Assembly (NCBI GenBank): GCA_938084835.1
Contig: CALKER010000017.1
Span: 24,949 to 88,948, forward strand
Direction: 5' to 3'
Source: an uncultured Thermoguttaceae bacterium
Lineage (GTDB): Bacteria; Planctomycetota; Planctomycetia; Pirellulales; Thermoguttaceae
Length of the DNA stretch: 64,000 nt
Shown: positions 60,220-64,000 of the stretch, piece by piece
Numbering within the stretch: position 1 is the first letter of the stretch
How the letters are laid out: the number at the start of each line of letters is the position of its first letter
Notes under the pieces: generated by a model
Databases searched by the model: none
The model's input: the letters and a program-made list of their open reading frames with translations, nothing else
Told to the model about the DNA's origin: nothing
Made by a program: the position numbers and the translations under genes

Positions 60220-60438
60220 TTAACCTCTCACGCTGGGTCCCAACTGCCGCCAAGCATTTGCCTCTTGCTTAAATTTCCTGGGGACACCTCCCAAAGTTCC
60301 ACATACCACCCCAACTCCGAGTGCCATTGTCGGGCCGCTTTGCCAATGCACGCGGGTGCAAAAGCTTATATCACCCATCCGCACGGGTCCCGGAGCAGCG
60401 GTCGGTTCGTCGACTTCGATCGACTGTTGCTGAGCCAT
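60220..60438 (-). CDS. Possible 72-residue protein
   Basis: Starts MAQQQSIEVDEPTAAP and continues as GPVRMGDISFCTRVHW with Gly/Val-rich middle and Lys/Arg-rich end. The first 12 residues recall small DUF3467-like proteins but the rest does not fit, so the resemblance is probably superficial. No strong ribosome-binding site; called only as a candidate. Confidence 0.25.
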   Translation of the reverse strand: MAQQQSIEVDEPTAAPGPVRMGDISFCTRVHWQSGPTMALGVGVVCGTLGGVPRKFKQEANAWRQLGPSVRG

Positions 60439-61523
60439 AATGTCTTACATTCTCCAAGGCCATTTGACACCGCTTGTCCGTACCCCGCTTAGTGCAGCCG
60501 TGAAAAATTACTTTCAATTGCAAAAACCGGTTTCCACCCACTTGTTTTTCCACAAGAAAGCTAATTTTTATCCTACTCCGGCATCGTCCTGGAAGTAGAG
60601 TGTGGGCATCATCTCTCTTCGGCCCACGGCGAATCTTGTCCGCCTGATTGCGGTTTCTTTCTCGTTATTAGGTTCGGGAAACAATCCGGTTGACTATTCC
60701 GCCCTTAGAAGCCTGTTATATCGCATATGTGAGAGCTGTGTTGGAAGGACCATCCTAAAAAGTAGTGTCCTCGAAGCAGTGTCCTGGTCCCAAATAGTCG
60801 TACGACAAGTTCAGCCTAAATCTCTCCTCACTAAAACCGTTTAACCGTGCCACCACGCTTCTCCCAACTAAAATACTTGGCCAACTTTCCGTCATTATTG
60901 GGGTCAGCCAGAGGAAGCAGATTTGGGTGGGTGCCTGCAAATTTCCCAACGAATTTCCCACGCCACCTGAAATCTAACAGCACCCGTATGAAGTCAGTCG
61001 ACTACATCCGAGTGAGGGCGCTCAAGGCGGGAAAAGTGCCGACAACAGTTACATTGTCATCATGATGATCGGTATCCTGCTCATAATTTGGGAGGTACGT
61101 AGATATTGGATAAGCTTGATCAATATTGTGAAGAATCTAACCGCACCCCTAGACGAGCCAATCGATCGGGTGGCCAGTAGCCCCGCCCCGGTTCTTGTGG
61201 CCTTATTTTGTGGCAGTATACCACTTTAGCGTGGAATAAAATAAGACTAAAGATGGTGCCAAAATTGTACACAACCGGCACCGTTCACGGATTTTGGAGC
61301 TCGAAAAGCAAAGAGTAAGCGAGAAAACCGAGTTCGGCTCGGTAATGGTCTTGCTCGGTACTGGGATTGCAGTATTCCCACGCACTGGCACTACCGTAAA
61401 GCTCAACTTAAAACTGTCGGGGGCAGCTATTAACATTCCGTAGACCGGAAAAAATGGCGGTCGAGATCTCCTCGATCCCGACCGTCGTCTCTATCGCATC
61501 AATCGCACTTATCGCTAATCGAA
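60439..61523 (-). other. Gene-poor interval before tRNA-Pro
   Basis: No frame with family signal. The segment is relatively AT-rich around 60530-60860. No further tRNA or known ncRNA was recognised. Confidence 0.4.
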
Positions 61524-61599
61524 TCGGGGCGACTGGATTTGAACCAGCGACCTCTTGGTCCCGAACCAAGCGCTCTAAACCAGGCTGAGCTACGCCCCG
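61524..61599 (-). tRNA. tRNA-Pro (anticodon CGG)
   Basis: Complete 76-nt cloverleaf on the minus strand. Acceptor CGGGGCG (61599-61593) pairs with CGCCCCG (61531-61525), discriminator A at 61524. The D-arm is GCTCAGCCTGGTTTAGAGC. The anticodon arm is CTTGG-TTCGGGA-CCAAG, anticodon CGG, and the T-arm contains GCTGGTTCAAATCCAGT. The CCA end is not encoded. Confidence 0.97.
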
Positions 61600-62361
61600 A
61601 TGCCGAGATAATTCATTGGTCATTATACACACGAGAATTATAGTGGCATCCGAGCCAAAATTATATCGGCTCCCAGGGCGCGCCGAAAGCCGGCATCTAC
61701 CTCCCTAAAATGACTATGGCATGACTCACCCGCGCTGCGCAACCACTCCGCTTGGGGGTACCGGTCCAATCATTTTTGTGCACCCTCGGTCGAGCGAACA
61801 GGCAATGTTTATCAACAAATTCACAATTCCAAATTTCATTTGATCATCTCAATCTGAATCCGAACCCGTTTGCCCAGGTTCTCGCCGTGAATTTGTTGGA
61901 ATCGCCTAGTGCAACCTTGGAAGCTCCACAGCGCTGCAGCTTTTCATTTGGGAAGGAGAAGTTACAGAGCCTGCGTAATTACGAAAGATGGCCAGGGTCT
62001 GGCCGCGTGCGAATGGTTACCCCAAAAGTTATAACGAATGTTTGATGAGAGCCAAAAAGGCTTACCCTCGGTTAGACGAAATGATTTTTATTCAGCCGGC
62101 ATTAACCTCGCTTTTCCACCACGTTCCGTTAAGGAAGCCCCACTTCGAAGCCTTGGAGTTTACCCTTGCTAACTCCTCCCCTTTTTTCATATCCCCCCAC
62201 GTCCTAATGTCGTTTTGCCAAAAAAAGCCCGAACTCTTCCCATTTCCCCCTCCCGCGAAGCGATATTTGCCTAGTGCGACGGGGCTTGAGCTTGCTCCAG
62301 GGTGGATACCGCTGCCGTCCTCGAAGCTCCGCTACTCTGGGGACTTAGGCTCCGCCGCCAT
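61600..62361 (-). other. Gene-poor interval after tRNA-Pro
   Basis: The longest frame (61988-62539 plus) runs antisense into the exported gene that follows and has no homology; I see no supported gene here. Confidence 0.4.
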
Positions 62362-63165
62362 TCATCCGGAGGCCCGAGCCTTGCGCTTCAAGCCTCTTAA
62401 TCCCCACGCGAGCATACACATCCCCCCAGAGGCGAGAAGCGCAAGGGATGGCGGCGCCGGCACTGCAACTATCTCCGCGTCGTGGGAAAACGGGGCAAAC
62501 ACAGGCCTTGGGATGCCAGTATGTTTCCTCGTGACGTAGCCATACGCATCGAAATGGATCGGTACATAGAGTAGCGATGAATCACCGGTATGCCGAACGC
62601 TCACTTCGTAAACATTAATTTGCCCTAACCGATTACCTGGCGACGGAAAGCTACCATAAAAATCTGCAATTGGGGAGTCTTGAAGACTGAATGTCCCAAG
62701 AGCAAACTCTTGCCACACGGTTTCGGGCCCGAAAATCCCATGTGTGGGAAGTGTCCGATTGCCGACGATTGTGGGCGTTGTGCCGGCTGGACCATACTGA
62801 ACAAAGGAAACTGCCGGGGGAAGCGACGGATCGTAGAAACCCCCTAAACCCCCCGTGGTAGTCGGCGTCCAAGTGAACTCAAGATCACCATTTGCAGATC
62901 GCAAAAAGCTCGGGTAAGCAGCGGAGACCCGCACGTCAAAAATCGGAGAGCGAACCGAGGTATTCCCGATGATCCATAGCCGCAACCTTACGGCCCCGTC
63001 CACGTCCAGATTCGGATAAGCGGTCCACGTTTGCGTATGCTGATTATAGGTCGCTCCCTCCACGTACAGCTGAAGGATGGGCTCCGAGCGGGCAAGTCGA
63101 TCCCAACAAAAGCTGCCTGTAAACCCAACAATTAGGAAAACCCACCACGTTTTCTTGAGCTGCAT
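62362..63165 (-). CDS. Exported protein with PEP-CTERM-like C-terminal sorting signal
   Basis: 267 residues. A signal peptide (KKTWWVFLIVGFTGSFCW) is followed by a beta-rich domain beginning LQLYVEGATYNQHTQTW, with RLRLWIIGNTSV, ADFYGSFPSPGNRLGQINVYEV and YVPIHFDAYGYV. This resembles the choice-of-anchor N type of exported protein. The C-terminus has the three-part sorting signal: VPAPPSL, the hydrophobic stretch ALLASGGMCMLAWGL, then RGLKRKARASG. Proteins with this tail are processed by exosortase-type enzymes in exopolysaccharide-producing bacteria; no exosortase gene is in the window. GGATAAG upstream is a weak ribosome-binding site. Biochemical role unknown. Confidence 0.82.
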   Translation of the reverse strand: MQLKKTWWVFLIVGFTGSFCWDRLARSEPILQLYVEGATYNQHTQTWTAYPNLDVDGAVRLRLWIIGNTSVRSPIFDVRVSAAYPSFLRSANGDLEFTWTPTTTGGLGGFYDPSLPPAVSFVQYGPAGTTPTIVGNRTLPTHGIFGPETVWQEFALGTFSLQDSPIADFYGSFPSPGNRLGQINVYEVSVRHTGDSSLLYVPIHFDAYGYVTRKHTGIPRPVFAPFSHDAEIVAVPAPPSLALLASGGMCMLAWGLRGLKRKARASG

Positions 63166-64000
63166 AAGTTCTTATCCAGATCTCGGGATTGCCGTCGACG
63201 AGTTCGTAAAATCAAAGAGACCAAGTGAGGAGAAAAATTTGCTTGCTCCCAAACGTAGCCTTTACCCCTGTAAACCTTCCTTTGCACTGCTGGCTATGAT
63301 GTTAAGCCGAGACTCCTGGTTCCTTTAGATGGCCGATTGCGTTGCCAAATTAGGCCCGTAGCAGCGACTGAAGTTTGCCGCAAGCGCTCTTCCCCTAATC
63401 CTCACGGATTCATTCCGTTGTCCACTCCACCCACTCGGAGTACGCGGTGAAGCATGCCACCCGAATTTTGCCAGTCTCGCCGGCGGGCAGCGGCCAAAGT
63501 GGCCCGGCAGATAAATCCCCCAGCTTGCTGGGCTCCCCCGACCTTGCGCTAGCAAACGGGACACCAAATCATGCGGTAGTGGTGCTAGACCGCTTCCTCC
63601 CACCGTACGCTGGCAGACGCCACAGCACCTGCCATGCAACTCATGATCCTGTTTGCAGACCAATCCGGCAGGATTTAAGATGATGGCACTAGGCAAAAAG
63701 TCCGTTTATGAAGGAAAAATCGGGGAGAGAGGTTAGACAAGCTCCAAATCCTGGCCGGTGGAAAAGGTTTACCTGGACCGCACCCACACGGCCCAAAGGC
63801 TAGATCTCTTCTAATTTCCCTTTTGCCCTCATGAACAGATCTGGTCTGTCGCGACTGGGAAAACTCAAGCCGTGAAGCCTGCAGTGGTGAGATCGACCAT
63901 TCTGAGCGAATTGCCCGTTAGAAACACCCGGAGAAAGAGCCCCCCTTGCCCGAATCGTACTCTTGCCTTGGCTTATCGACACTTACTGCCGAGAGGCGGA
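63166..64000 (+). other. Right-hand end of the window without a supported gene
   Basis: Frames such as 63325-63696 (minus) and 63800-63982 (minus) have no recognisable domain and atypical composition. A gene truncated by the window end cannot be excluded. Confidence 0.4.

Noticed and set aside
60220..60438. DUF3467-like start (MAQQQSIEVDE) in a small minus-strand frame
   Set aside because: Only the first dozen residues fit; the conserved NFCRVTGTPEE region is absent in all three frames, so no DUF3467 call is made.
61408..61632. 74-residue minus-strand open frame
   Set aside because: GVAQPGLERLVRDQEVAGS is the typical translation of a tRNA-Pro gene.
61988..62539. 183-residue plus-strand open frame
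   Set aside because: It overlaps antisense the exported PEP-CTERM-like gene and shows no family signal.
63325..63696. 123-residue minus-strand open frame near the window end
   Set aside because: No recognisable domain, no ribosome-binding site, and an equally long frame exists on the opposite strand.

Overview
The window looks like a chromosome segment of a planctomycete (Planctomycetota, probably Pirellulales-like). This is inferred from family content: two very large proteins with the N-terminal LExLExRxLLS sorting motif, a DUF2760/Hsp70 pair, TIGR03032, a Tat-exported Gfo/Idh/MocA oxidoreductase, DUF1080-type proteins, and a BatA/VWA/DUF58/DUF4129 membrane set. Coding density is modest, with several gaps of 0.5-1.8 kb. 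No rRNA, CRISPR array, insertion sequence or phage module is visible. Two tRNA genes are present: tRNA-Leu(UAG) and tRNA-Pro(CGG).

Layout. 0-4.3 kb, plus strand: 3' part of an S41 C-terminal processing protease, a DUF2760 protein and an Hsp70-family protein. 4.3-6.4 kb: tRNA-Leu (minus) and a long stretch with no convincing gene. 6.4-21.7 kb: a TIGR03032 protein followed by a 4,660-residue surface/secreted protein, ending at a good Rho-independent terminator. 22.0-25.3 kb: a second LExLExRxLLS protein with related C-terminal repeats. 25.9-28.2 kb: an OprO/OprP-type porin and a small Cys-rich exported protein. 28.4-32.2 kb, minus strand: a HAD phosphatase, an exported protein of unknown function and a Gfo/Idh/MocA oxidoreductase. 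33.7-37.4 kb: a DUF11 lipoprotein-like protein, a small unknown gene, and a stand-alone LigD-type 3'-phosphoesterase domain. 37.4-48.6 kb, minus strand: two DUF1080-like proteins, BatA-VWA, a second VWA membrane protein, a 1,245-residue membrane/coiled-coil protein and a small exported protein. 49.2-52.9 kb, plus strand: DUF58 and DUF4129 proteins, divergent from that operon. 53.1-57.5 kb: an HhH+HTH protein, pyrF and an enlarged nucleoside diphosphate kinase. 58.2-60.1 kb, minus strand: an overlapping ACT-domain/PFL (UPF0210) pair. The remainder holds tRNA-Pro and an exported protein with a PEP-CTERM-like C-terminus.

The most striking object is the 4,660-residue protein. Read by eye, its roughly 60-residue repeats fall into five blocks of exactly seven, separated by four Ig-like (SbsA/Big_5-like) modules. 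I read this as five seven-bladed beta-propellers. A complete trypsin-like serine protease domain (His3081, Asp3129, Ser3257) is inserted after blade 4 of the fourth propeller, and the chain ends in ten tandem repeats of about 47 residues that recur in the neighbouring 1,099-residue protein. The DUF58/DUF4129 and BatA/VWA/large membrane protein operons are probably two divergent halves of one envelope system of the MoxR-associated type, although no MoxR ATPase gene lies in the window.
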